Assembly: GCA_019096065.1 (NCBI GenBank)
Contig: JAGUCH010000005.1
Location: 1,736,001-1,800,000 of the forward strand
Origin: Paracyclopina nana
Taxonomy: Eukaryota > Arthropoda > Copepoda > Cyclopoida > Cyclopettidae
Reading direction: 5' to 3'
DNA length: 64,000 bases
Shown: in pieces, positions 12,796 through 23,805 of the stretch
Position numbering within the stretch: position 1 is the first letter of the stretch
How the letters are laid out: each line of letters starts with the position of its first letter
Program-made: the position numbers and the translations under genes
The notes under the pieces: model-generated
What the model was told of the DNA's origin: nothing
The model's input: the letters and a program-made list of their open reading frames with translations, nothing else
Databases searched by the model: none

Positions 12796-13410
12796 CGGGA
12801 TTTCAGCGCCACTCAAGGAGTAGGGGCTTTCTAATGCCGATTATAAGAGTCTCTGGCTTTCGTTACTTTCGGGATTTCAACGCCGCTCCAAGAGCAGGGG
12901 TTTTCTGATGCCGATTATAAGGAAAGTTTTGGAGAAAAATGACGATTTCGGAGCTCTGATGCCTCGGGATTGTACGAATGCCGGGGGATTTCGCTCGTCT
13001 GATGGTCATATGCCAAATGGAAGCTCAGGTTTGATGATGCTTTCGAAGTTCTGATGCCTCGGGATTATGCGAATGCCGGGGGATTTCACTTGTCTGAGGA
13101 TCACCTAAAGCTGGGTTGCCACGTGGTTTTTGATCCTTGGCTCACGGGATTTCGACTCCGCTTTTCAGCGTGTTTTCTGATGCTGTTTGCAAGGATCGGA
13201 GCTCTCATTACTCATGGGATTTCCACGCCGCTCTGAGAGCAGGGGTTTCTGATGCCGCTCGTAAGATCGCTAGCTTTCACCACTCACGGGATTTCGACGC
13301 CGCTTGGTGTGAGCGTGTTTTCTGATGCCGTGAATGAGATCGCCGTTAGCTTTCGTGAATCGGGATTTCCACGCCGCGTTTTACAGCAGGGGTTTCTGAT
13401 GCCGATCAGT
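12796..13410 (-). repeat. Irregular minisatellite near the 5' end of the LTR element
   Basis: Units of roughly 70-75 bp carry GGGATTTCNACGCCGCT and GGGGTTTCTGATGCCG (starts near 12796, 12870, 13146, 13219, 13288, 13362). They are interrupted by a second repeated motif, TCTGATGCCTCGGGATT (near 12954 and 13052). The open frames across it simply reflect the repeat. Confidence 0.75.
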
Positions 13411-13477
13411 TCAAGCCCCAAGAGCTACTGCATTCAATACTTACCTGCGGTTACACGGGGGCTGAGTCTGTCCCGTG

Positions 13478-13491
13478 CACGTTGGGCGCCA
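13478..13491 (-). promoter_or_regulatory. Primer-binding site of the composite LTR element
   Basis: TGGCGCCCAACGTG on the minus strand, abutting the 5' LTR. The same 14 bases occur next to the BEL/Pao 5' LTR at 35169-35182. TGGCGCC... is the usual complement of a tRNA 3' end; I do not assign the tRNA. Confidence 0.75.
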
Positions 13492-13738
13492 TGTACGCAA
13501 TGTCGCTGCAAAAGTACTAAGCCTTTGAGAGAATTGCGGATGACTATGAAGTATTGTTCAAGTTTTTAATGAAACGATGAAGTTTTCAATAAAGACGTGT
13601 AAACGATGAATGCAAGGAAGTAACTGAGGTTTTATTCACTGAGAAACAGTATCGTTGATTGACTGAGAAAGTTGAGGTCGGGAGGGAAAAATACAAAGAG
13701 CGGGAATATTCAAATAGAGTAGCGAGATATTCCAAACA
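13492..13738 (-). repeat. 5' LTR of the composite element
   Basis: 247 bp, begins TGTACGCAATG and ends TTCCAAACA on the plus strand, followed by the CCAGT target duplication. Confidence 0.9.
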
Positions 13739-14823
13739 CCAGTGCTACAAGGAAACTTTTCCACAAACCACTTTGAAAAAAGTTACTTCTGGTGCAGTGT
13801 GGCAAATTCAGTTTGAAAGCTGGCTGTAGTAGCGAAATGCTAGTGGCGATGCGATTTTCAGTTGCCCACTGAAACAAAAATTTTGCAACAAAACTGAAAC
13901 TCTAGTTTTCCATGGAAGCTAGTGCTGCAAGGTAACTTTTCCACAAACCACTTTGAAAAAAGTTACTTCTGGTGCAGTGTGGCAAATTCAGTTTGAAAGC
14001 TGGCTGTTGTAGCGAAATGCTAGTGGCGATGCGATTTTCAGTTGCCCACTGAAACAAAAAGTTTGCGACAAAACTGAAACTCTAGTTTTCCATGGAAGCT
14101 AGTGCTGCAAGGTAACTTTTCCACAAACCACTTTGAAAAAAGTTACTTCTGGTGCAGTGTGGCAAATTCAGTTTGAAAGCTGGCTGTAGTAGCGAAATGC
14201 TAGTGGCGATGCGATTTTCAGTTGCCCACTGAAACAAAAATTTTGCGACAAAACTGAAACTCTAGTTTTCCATGGAAGCTAGTGGTAAAAGGAAACTTTT
14301 CCACAAACCACTTTGAAAAAAGTTACTTCTGGTGCAGTGTGGCAAATTCAGTTTGAAAGCTGGCTGTAGTAGCGAAATGCTAGTGGCGATGTGATTTTCA
14401 GTTGCCCACTGAAACAAAAATTTTGCAACAAAACTGAAACTCTAGTTTTCCATGGAAGCTAGTGGCAAAAGGAAACTTTTCCACAAACCACTTTGAAAAA
14501 AGTTACTTCTGGTGCAGTGTGGCAAATTCAGTTTGAAAGCTGGCTGTAGTAGCGAAATGCTAGTGGCGATGCGATTTTCAGTTGCCCACTGAAACAAAAA
14601 GTTTGCGACAAAACTGAAACTCTAGTTTTCCATGGAAGCTAGTGCTGCAAGGAAACTTTTCCACAAACCACTTTGAAAAAAGTTACTTCTGGTGCAGTGT
14701 GGCAAATTCAGTTTGAAAGCTGGCTGTAGTAGCGAAATGCTAGTGGCGATGCGATTTTCAGTTGCCCACTGAAACAAAAAGTTTGTGACAAAACTGAAAC
14801 TCTAGATTTCCATGGAAGCCAGT
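13739..14823 (+). repeat. 180-bp satellite, block C (about 6 monomers)
   Basis: Six monomers in exact 180-bp register. Variant monomers (GCAACA, GCGACA, GTGATTTTCAG, GGTAAAAGG linker) occur in nearly the same order as at the start of block D. The end of the block matches the end of block A. Confidence 0.96.
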
Positions 14824-15070
14824 TGTACGCAATGTCGCTGCAAACGTACTAAGCCTTTGAGAGAATTGCGGATGACTATGAAGTATTGTTCAAGTTTTTA
14901 ATGAAACGATGAAGTTTTCAATAAAGACGTGTAAACGATGAATGCAAGGAAGTAACTGAGGTTTTATTCACTGAGAAACAGTATCGTTGATTGACTGAGA
15001 AAGTTGAGGTCGGGAGGGAAAAATACAAAGAGCGGGAATATTCAAATAGAGTAGCGAGATATTCCAAACA
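14824..15070 (-). repeat. Solo LTR of the composite element family
   Basis: 247 bp, with TG...CA ends, flanked by CCAGT on both sides (14819-14823 and 15071-15075). It sits at exactly the same position in the monomer, with the same neighbouring base variants, as the full element at 9502-13738. Confidence 0.93.
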
Positions 15071-16775
15071 CCAGTGCTACAAGGAAACTTTTCCACAAAC
15101 CACTTTGAAAAAAGTTACTTCTGGTGCAGTGTGGCAAATTCAGTTTGAAAGCTGGCTGTAGTAGCGAAATGCTAGTGGCGATGCGATTTTCAGTTGCCCA
15201 CTGAAACAAAAATTTTGCAACAAAACTGAAACTCTAGTTTTCCATGGAAGCTAGTGCTGCAAGGTAACTTTTCCACAAACCACTTTGAAAAAAGTTACTT
15301 CTGGTGCAGTGTGGCAAATTCAGTTTGAAAGCTGGCTGTAGTAGCGAAATGCTAGTGGCGATGCGATTTTCAGTTGCCCACTGAAACAAAAAGTTTGCGA
15401 CAAAACTGAAACTCTAGTTTTCCATGGAAGCTAGTGCTGCAAGGTAACTTTTCCACAAACCACTTTGAAAAAAGTTACTTCTGGTGCAGTGTGGCAAATT
15501 CAGTTTGAAAGCTGGCTGTAGTAGCGAAATGCTAGTGGCGATGCGATTTTCAGTTGCCCACTGAAACAAAAATTTTGCGACAAAACTGAAACTCTAGTTT
15601 TCCATGGAAGCTAGTGGTAAAAGGAAACTTTTCCACAAACCACTTTGAAAAAAGTTACTTCTGGTGCAGTGTGGCAAATTCAGTTTGAAAGCTGGCTGTA
15701 GTAGCGAAATGCTAGTGGCGATGTGATTTTCAGTTGCCCACTGAAACAAAAATTTTGCAACAAAACTGAAACTCTAGTTTTCCATGGAAGCTAGTGCTGC
15801 AAGGTAACTTTTCCACAAACCACTTTGAAAAAAGTTACTTCTGGTGCAGTGTGGCAAATTCAGTTTGAAAGCTGGCTGTTGTAGCGAAATGCTAGTGGCG
15901 ATGCGATTTTCAGTTGCCCACTGAAACAAAAAGTTTGCGACAAAACTGAAACTCTAGTTTTCCATGGAAGCTAGTGGCAAAAGGAAACTTTTCCACAAAC
16001 CACTTTGAAAAAAGTTACTTCTGGTGCAGTGTGGCAAATTCAGTTTGAAAGCTGGCTGTAGTAGCGAAATGCTAGTGGCGATGCGATTTTCAGTTGCCCA
16101 CTGAAACAAAAAGTTAGCGACAAAACTGAAACTCTAGTTTTCCATGGAAGCTAGTGCTGCAAGGTAACTTTTCCACAAACCACTTTGAAAAAAGTTACTT
16201 CTGGTGCAGTGTGGCAAATTCAGTTTGAAAGCTGGCTGTAGTAGCGAAATGCTAGTGGCGATGCGATTTTCAGTTGCCCATTGAAACAAAAAGTTTGCGA
16301 CAAAACTGAAACTCTAGTTTTCCATGGAAGCTAGTGGTAAAAGGAAACTTTTCCACAAACCACTTTCAAAAAGTTACTTCTGGTGTAGTGTGGCAAATTC
16401 AGTTTGAAAGCTGGCTGTAGTAGCGAAATGCTAGTGGCGATGCGATTTTCAGTTGCCCACTGAAACAAAAATTTTGCAACAAAACTGAAACTCTAGTTTT
16501 CCATGGAAGCTAGTGCTGCAAGGTAACTTTTCCACAAACCACTTTGAAAAAAGTTACTTCTGGTGCAGTGTGGCAAATTCAGTTTGAAAGCTGGCTGTTG
16601 TAGTGAAATGCTAGTGGCGATGCGATTTTCAGTTGCCCACTGAAACAAAAATTTTGCAACAAAACTGAAACTCTAGTTTTCCATGGAAGCTAGTGGTAAA
16701 AGGAAACTTTTCCACAAACCACTTTGAAAAAAGTTACTTCTGGTGCAGTGTGGTAAATTCAGTTTAAAAGCTGGC
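15071..16775 (+). repeat. 180-bp satellite, block D (about 9.5 monomers)
   Basis: The longest uninterrupted stretch of the array. The final monomers diverge (TGGTAAATTC, AGTTTAAAAG) and homology fades after 16775, apart from degenerate fragments on either side of the MITE at 16828. A 180-bp unit length is within the common range for animal satellites. Confidence 0.96.
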
Positions 16776-16827
16776 ATGAAACATTTCAAGTCACACACTG
16801 ACTATAAAGTTTGTGACAAAACTTTAA

Positions 16828-17049
16828 GGGCCTGTTCACCTGCTTATTATGGCGGATATTTTGGCAAAATATCGGAGAGAAATACTGACAAACTGAGCAT
16901 TTTTATATTGGTGTAGGTTGGCTTTTGGTACCAATAGACATATTTCAGAGTCAAAATCTGAAAAATGATTTTACAAATACCATATATTTGCAAACATCAG
17001 CATAATATTGCCCGTTATTTCGCTAATAATAATGCAGGTGAACAGGGCC
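16828..17049. mobile_element. PIF/Harbinger-like MITE (222 bp) with TAA target duplication
   Basis: The ends GGGCCTGTTCACCTGC and GCAGGTGAACAGGGCC are inverted repeats with one mismatch, flanked by TAA at 16825-16827 and 17050-17052. There is no coding capacity. The flanks (GACAAAACTTTAA and TTTTTCCATTGAATCTAGTG) are a degenerate satellite monomer, so the MITE inserted into an old unit of the array. Confidence 0.75.
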
Positions 17050-17200
17050 TAAGTCTTTTTTTCCATTGAATCTAGTGCTACTAGGAATTTTTCAAGCATT
17101 TGAAATCAATTACCTTTTCTGTTGAGGCGGCTTTAGTTTATTTATGTATGTGTTTTTCTGGTGCATTCTGGTTTAGCCTATTATTAGCACCTTGCAGATT

Positions 17201-17310
17201 GATGCAGGTTGGTGCTGGGTGGTGCAGGTTGGTGAACGTCGGTGTAGTTTGGTGCAGTCCATTGCAGTACATTGCAGTCTAATGCAGTCCAGATCAGTTT
17301 GGTGCAGTAT
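17201..17310 (+). repeat. Degenerate 10-bp tandem repeat
   Basis: Eleven consecutive 10-base units based on GGTGCAGTTT (for example GATGCAGGTT, GGTGCAGTCC, ATTGCAGTAC, GGTGCAGTAT) in strict register. It ends 12 bp before the second copy of the SKP1 segment. Confidence 0.85.
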
Positions 17311-17322
17311 TTAGTCGCGGCC

Positions 17323-18468
17323 CCGTTTTATGTTTTTGGGTAATAACGGCTTTTTCGAGAGAAGAGTTATAAGATCAATTTTCCTCAACATTGCGCGGTT
17401 TTTTTTTCAAGATCCACTTTAAAGGCTCGTTTTCAATGCATTGATGGTCCTTGAGGATTGCGCATATTTTTAGCCAAATGTAACATTCCTTTAAAAAAAC
17501 CACCTTGCCACGTTTTCCAAAGAAAGTTGGAGTGTTCTGGAAGTTAAGGTGAATGGCCAACTTCTCCAGAGGGAACCTCAATCTAAATCTAGATTATAAT
17601 CAAGTTATAACAGCATTTCTTGAGAAGGTTCAATTTTTGTTTTCGTGCAGCATTTAATGCTTCTTCATGAATACTTGAAAGCCTTTTAAGTGGCCTTACT
17701 TTTAATGCGGCCTTTTTACCATTTCAGGGACTGCTTGATGTCACTTGCAAGACAGTTGCTAATATGATTAAGGGCAAAACTCCAGAAGATATTCGCAAAA
17801 CATTCAACATCAAAAATGACTTTACTCCCTCTGAAGAGGAGCAAGTCCGGAAAGAAAACGAGTGGTGCGAAGAAAAGTAAGAAAGAGCTTGTATTATTCA
17901 CATTTTGCTTTTCTCAAGTGAAATCTTCATATGTCTTGAATAACAGATTCTTATTTGTACTCCTAACCTAATAATTCAGCTCGCATTCCTCGATAGCATA
18001 GCTGAAGAAGCACTTTCCTGCATTTTCGACCATCTTTTGTTTGCTATGCTTCTCATTGGCTTTAATTAAGGCTTGACATCTTGGCTGTTATTTTTTCGTA
18101 TGAGCTTTTTGACGTACAAAGTAAATTCTTTTTTTTTCCTGAGAAAAAGAAGTCGTGAATACCAAGATATCTCTTTCTCGATTGCGTCACCAAAAGTAGC
18201 ATTACGAGATCAGATTGGTGCAGGAAATCTGATTGTAGTACAATTTTCTAGAAAATCTCTTATAACATGGTAAATTATTACTACACGGGCTCTCGCATTA
18301 TTTTCTGTTGCTGAACAGATTCATGGGAAATTGGAAACGTGCTAATCAGTGTACTATGGACAACATCTTTATTCTCTTTTAGTAAAGGTAACTTGCTGCT
18401 TTTGAGGCAAGCCAATTTATCCTCGACACTTTTTCAGACATTTGCTGAATAAGGCCGGCTTCCTTTCA
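17323..18468 (+). repeat. Direct duplication, copy 2 of the SKP1 last-exon segment
   Basis: Matches 7801-8983. It ends at CTTCCTTTCA, then continues as unique sequence (GTAAACAAG), whereas copy 1 breaks at that point into satellite. Copy 2 therefore seems to keep the ancestral 3' junction and copy 1 the ancestral junction with exon 1. Confidence 0.93.
17728..17880 (+). pseudogene. Orphan duplicate of SKP1 exon 2
   Basis: The 153 bp are identical in coding sequence to 8206-8358, including the stop, and are preceded by an intact acceptor (ACCATTTCAG; copy 1 has ACAATTTCAG). It encodes the last 50 residues ending ENEWCEEK. No copy of exon 1 is nearby, so it cannot be an independent gene. It could serve as an alternative last exon for the gene at 7380, about 10 kb upstream, giving the same protein with a different 3' UTR, or it may be inert. 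Lack of coding changes implies a young duplication or gene conversion. Confidence 0.85.
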
Positions 18469-19997
18469 GTAAACAAGAAAGGAAAAGGAAATTACGAAAC
18501 TTGGTACTCCACAAATGATACGTTTACTCATAGCAAAATATACCGTACGCGCTTGAAACATAAAAGAACATTTTTTGCAAGAGGGCTTTTATCCAACATT
18601 TTTCCCTACAATTTCCATGCTTGGATTTCACGAATTGAATGCATAGATTATGCTTAAACTATGGAAAGCTGTAAGCTGCCTTCCATTCAAAAGGTCAAGC
18701 TTTTTCTTTTTTTTAAAAAGGGATAATTTTTATGGGGTGAAAAAGGCGGGTTTAATTCAAGCTGGTTCACATTGAAGCGGGTACGGTATAATGAAACTTT
18801 TTCTATCTCTCATAAGAGAGCTTTTAATAAGAAGATATGAAGCTTTGCTATCGAATAAGCTTTCAAGAGCCATACTCCAACTTCTGCCAGGATAAAACCA
18901 TCATTGTGTAAAAAAAGGATTCTCGATGAAAGGCTCAGCTTCGTTTTTACTTCCTTGCTCGAACATTTCTATCACGTTCTGGCAGCAAAATCAGATTATA
19001 ATTTATGAAACGTTCAAAATGACATTGAAGCAAATGTTGAATGCCATTATTATGTTCGAAGTGCTCACATGGGATTTGGTATTGTTAGGCAAATGCTACC
19101 AAACTGCTGAACTACAACTTTCCTCTTCAGTTATGATGCTATTAAAGCCACATTACTTTTCTCTCCTTCTTTCTCTAATTTTTTTCTGGAACATTTTGGA
19201 GAGACGAGAGGAGTTCGGGAAATTGTATTTTTGAAAGCTCCCTCTTGACAAAGATAGTTGAAGAGACTACTCCAAATCGTCTTTTTGAAAATGTGAAATG
19301 TCCGTTTTTCTTTTACAAGCCTTTTTCCCTCTTACAACGTAATGAAATTCGATTTGCCTATGGCAAGGAAAAATTCACTAGCAAAGCTCAAAGTTTTGTA
19401 ATGTATTTAGTTGCAGTAAGGAAGGTATTTCTGGCGTTTCAGCTTGAGCCAAATTACGACAAATTATGATTCCACTCCCAAAAGCGAATGTTATGAAAAA
19501 ATCTGGAAACTTTCCGCTACAACCTGGATTTTTGCCAGGGAAATGTCTACATGAAGTTACATCAATTTTTGTACCTTCGATTTCTATTGCTAGTATGAAA
19601 CCATGTAACTTATTGGCAGATTTGGTCTCCGAGGTGATACTGTTATTAGATTATCAAAAAAGAAGCATCTCAGAGGACCATAAAAACTTGTGCCCTCTAA
19701 AAAGAGATTTTCGTTGGAGAACCCATTACAGTTTATTACACCAAAATCACAACAATTTTATTTTTGAGAAAAATACTTTTTCACCACTTACACTTAGAAC
19801 TCGGCTCTCAGAGTTACGAGTGAATAACATTTTTTAGGTGGGAAAAACATAACTATTTGCTATAGTGTATGATGATAAAATCTGCAAAGCGTACGTATCA
19901 CACATGGTATTTACATAGATATGTGTATATTAAACTATACATCACACTGATATTCGAGGGAGTATGACATTTATATGAGAGAATATTTTTTTTGAGG
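18469..19997. other. Intergenic spacer, no gene recognised
   Basis: AT-rich sequence between the SKP1 duplicate and the 3' end of the GPCR gene. The open frames of 70-120 codons have no family resemblance or domain-like composition. Part is presumably the GPCR 3' UTR. Confidence 0.5.
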
Positions 19998-22900
19998 TCA
20001 CACGTTAGTCACACGAATAGTGGAGGATTTGACGATAAGTTCAGGCGATTGAATTGAGACTTGAGCAGGATTTGCAGTTGTCGTGTTGTTATCCTCTTCC
20101 ACTTCTTCCGGACAATTTCTCTTGTCGAAATGGATGCCCACATTTTCCAAGTATGACGTTTGCCCCAAGGCTCCATCAGGGCTGGATTTGAGCAACGTGC
20201 TCAGCTGCTGCGCCCTGATTTGCAGGGTTTCCCTGGCCCCGCCTGCACCATTGATGACAGTCAGTGACCTTGAAGGCAAGGCCGAAACCTTGATGCAGCC
20301 CCACTTCTTGGCCTTTTCGATGGCTGCTTTTCTGAACCTCGAGCTGAGCATGCAGTAAATGAGGCTGTTGACACTCGAATTGGTCACCAGCAACATATGG
20401 CTGATTTGGCTGAAAATCAGGGCCCACAGTGGGAACACTTTTCGCCCATACTTGGCGCATTTCAGGGTGTCATCAATAATCCACATTTCGTGCAAGCTCA
20501 ATAGAATTCGGGGCATGTGACAGACCAAGAAAGCCCCCACGATGCCCATGAAGATGACTGCCAGGTTATCTTCCATCGTGCGACGCATGCCATTAGATAG
20601 GCCGTTGCTTTGGTTCATCGAAATGGCACAGTTTGCAGATCGATTCAGGAGCAAATGGGAATTTTGCCTGTGGCCCGCAAAATCAAAGGGCCCTTCCACG
20701 TTTTCGCTGTTGGATTTGGAGGCTCGAGGGCGAGGGCAGCGCCTCTTGCGGCGAAACTGCAAGCAAAACATAAGCCATGACTTATATTGCCATTTACTAC
20801 ATAAACTTGTTTGATATCACATATGAAAGCAAGATTCAGATTTTTTATTGGATTTGTATCCTTTCGAGCTATTTTCATGTAAAACACACTCTCTTAATTA
20901 GGATGTAAAATGAAAAGGCATTGCCTTTCATTTGGTTGATTTGAATCAACTCATGCGTCGTGTATATTTGCAAATACCATATTTCTAATGCTGCAATTGA
21001 CCTATGCAACGTGTGGGTTTATTGGATGTTATTCCCATGAGCTCTCCTCAGGTTTTACTCTGACGTACGTAGAAAATATCCATTTTCCTTTTTGTCATTA
21101 CCAACACTGGAGGAGCATCGTAAATCCATCATTAAGCTTCTTATGCACAGCTTTCACTGGCTCATTTTTGGGCACTTGAATATTAATAAAAAAGATGTCC
21201 TACGTAACATTGTATGCCTCGAGTGAGAAGATTACGAGTAACTAATAACTTGCTTCTTATTAAAAAAAAGTACTTATTTCGCGACTCTGTAGCATAGATG
21301 AGGATGCCTTCGAGGATTTAAAATACAGCAGCGCTACTAGATTAATTCACCATTACATTTATACCATTAGCATGAAAAGAACATTAATTGAAAACGATCA
21401 AAGGAGCTTGGCCATGCAAGGTTAACCATATCCAGGCATGATTGAAATAAATGTGTTTGACAGCCGAGTCTTTCTGCTCATTTCCACTTTGCTTTCACAT
21501 CAGTGGCTTTTTAGTGCCAAAAATGGGTGGTTGCAAGTTGCCCATTCTGGCAGCTCCCAACAAAACAACAACAGCGTTAAGTGTAAACAAAACATGGGCG
21601 GAATTAACCCAAAGTACGCGCGGAAGCGAAATGTGATATTTAAAAAGGCTTTCACTTCATTAGGCAAAGGTATAGCCTCTTTTGCATCACAATTTCGGTT
21701 AAAAGGCTCGTGGGTGATCAAGTTACCGTAGTGTGTTGCAAAACAGCCATTTACCTGAATGTCTTGGTAGATTTTGGTGTTGAACCAAACGAGAAGGAGA
21801 AAAGGGATGATTCCGGTCACGATTAGTCTTGCCCAAGAGCTGTAATAAGTGGCATAGACTGGGTCCCTTCGCAATTCTGTCACGCCCAGCTCGACATATT
21901 GGCCTCCATTCTCATGGTCCTCCAAGTGCAAGACTTCGGCCTCAAAGAACTTGGGGATATTGAAGAGAACTGCCAACGTTATTACGGGCACCACATACTT
22001 AAAGACTCTCTGGAGTGAAGCTCTGGCGTCATTCATGGCCTACAAAAAAGCATAACATTATTTCGGCCTTTCCTCCCAAATTCAATCAATTACAGTACTG
22101 TAATGGTATTGTTAACTGGTGACCGAGTTTCCGGAGAGAAAACATTTCTGTTCTTGTATCATATGCTTTTTACAATAGGAAAAAGTCAGTATCTGTAAAC
22201 CTTCTTATCCTATGAACTATTGCCAAAAATGCGATATGAAAACGCACTCTACTTTCTAAAACTTGTGAAAGTAGTTCTGGTAATTCATCGCGGAACTTTG
22301 AAATTAATATGGAATCAGAAAGGATTTCATGTCAGAAGTAACATCCAATCTACTTAATTAGGATGAAGTTTGGAAAAACCTTAAACTGGGAAGCAAGTAG
22401 GTAAGCCTATTTTAGCAGCAAGATTATCAAATTACAGAAAAGTAAAATGACAGAATAAGGATAAATGTGGTCTTTATTGCATTCAACCTGAAGGCGAAGA
22501 ATGTTGATTGGACATTTTAAATGGGAGGCCATCAAAGATAAAAGGCTTTTTCAAATGGGCGTCTATCCTAAATTGCTTTCTTTGACCCTTTATCTAGTAA
22601 GCTATGCTATCTCTCTGACAAATTTCGTCGACGGTGGAATTTCTTTTGCGACGCTGTCACCATCAGTTTTGATTAAAAAGTCAGCTCTCTAGATTATCAT
22701 CTGCATGAACTAGTAGCTTTCACTTTTCGCAGAGCTTCTATAGCCACCACATTTGGGCAGTGAAAAACTGGTTTGGGTAAGGGATTATTTAATTAAGCAG
22801 CCGTATGTTCCCATGATTAATGCAAACCTTTATCCACAAGCATAAAATGCGCTCTAGGGCAGACATAGGAAAAGCACTATATTATTGGCACACATAATCA

Positions 22901-23736
22901 AATTTAGGGCTAGTATCCACCTTTGATTGATCATCAAGAAAGTCTTCCAGATCAATCACTTGCAAAATAAAGATATACTCTACTCACGGGAAAAATACTA
23001 TACCCAAAATCAAATCAATTTCGAAAGCTTACAAAGGAGCAACTCTTTGTTTTTAAGCTCCACGCGTGTGTTCGTTGGAAGCAACCAAAGTTCGTGACAA
23101 AGTTGGGCGAAGGCCACTCACACAACACACGTATACGCATACGTGAGTGTACTCCCAAAAGGCCGAGCACGTCTGCGTAGTTATGCTCTAATAGAAAAAG
23201 GCTGATCAACTGACCTGATTGTAATTGAGGGGATAATGGACAGCTGCATATCTCTCCATTGCGATGGCCACCGTCATGAAAATGGAGGCTGTCATCATGA
23301 TCATTTGCCCAGGATAGAGGAGGTATGGGAACAAGTAGGTATGCACAGTGGTCATCAGCTGGAAGCTCTTTCGGATGCTCTCCAGGATGGAGCCAATCAG
23401 GTAGCCCATGTCGAAGATGGACAGCGCGATCAGCATCAGGTTGAAGCTGTTGCGCATCTCTTTGTCAGCCAGGACGATAATGGATATGAGGTTGCAGAGG
23501 AGGCCGCTCGAGGCCATCAGGGTCTGCAGGATGCCCTCGAGCCAGAAACCGAGGCTGGCCAGCAAAGCCTCGCCAGTTTCGTCATATTCAGGGCAGTTGA
23601 GGGTGACGTTCATATCTGTGGTCTTGGAGATCACCGCTCGTTCCGCACGCTCAACCTTGATTGTTTGGCAATCGAGAAGAGGCCTCCACTGCCGCGTGGA
23701 GGTCGCCGAGGACGATGCACCGCTCTTGTGCCACAT
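19998..23736 (-). CDS. Rhodopsin-class neuropeptide GPCR, FMRFamide-receptor-like
   Basis: Three exons on the minus strand: 23215-23736, 21755-22039 and 19998-20756, all joined phase 0 (CAG|GTCAGT, TGTAG acceptor; CAG|GTAAAT, TTGCAG acceptor), 521 residues. Exon 1 holds TM1-TM3, ending with MERYAAVHYPLNYNQ (an ERY version of the DRY motif). Exon 2 holds TM4-TM5, with the second extracellular loop. Exon 3 has a long third loop, TM6 (FLVCHMPR), TM7 with NSSVNSLIYC in place of NPxxY, and a Ser/Thr-rich tail. The TM7 form and the TM1 region fit the arthropod FMRFamide-receptor group. The ligand cannot be read from sequence. I chose the ATG at 23736 because it follows a strong acceptor (CTCTTCAG|T); the ATG at 23613 (MNVTLNC, N-glycosylation site) is the alternative. 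A BEL/Pao element lies 70 bp upstream of that start. Confidence 0.88.
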
Positions 23737-23805
23737 ACTGAAGAGCAGCGAGAGCAAACCACTCCGTATGGCAACCGAGACACTTGAATTTGTTGTAATA
23801 CATGT

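Larger units (their letters stand above)
9502..13738 (-). mobile_element. Composite non-autonomous LTR retrotransposon (minus orientation)
   Basis: Two 247-bp LTRs (9502-9748 and 13492-13738, TGTACG...AAACA) enclose 3.74 kb and are flanked by CCAGT (9497-9501 and 13739-13743), a 5-bp target duplication. On the minus strand the 5' LTR is the right one, followed directly by a primer-binding site starting TGGCGCCCAACGTG. The interior encodes no recognisable gag, protease, reverse transcriptase or integrase. Short minus-strand frames at 10248-10592 and 10768-11019, repeated 1463 bp downstream, resemble no family I know and are probably decayed or non-coding. An internal 842-bp sequence is present twice with 621 bp of satellite between, so the element looks like a fusion of two damaged copies. 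The 5-bp duplication and the primer site suggest BEL/Pao relatives mobilise it (inference). Confidence 0.85.

Noticed and set aside
8984..16775. CRISPR-like regular repeats
   Set aside because: The regular 180-bp period is contiguous satellite without unique spacers, in an intron-containing animal genome.
19466..19837. 123-codon plus-strand frame downstream of the GPCR
   Set aside because: AT-rich spacer, no domain, no splice partner; length unremarkable for chance.
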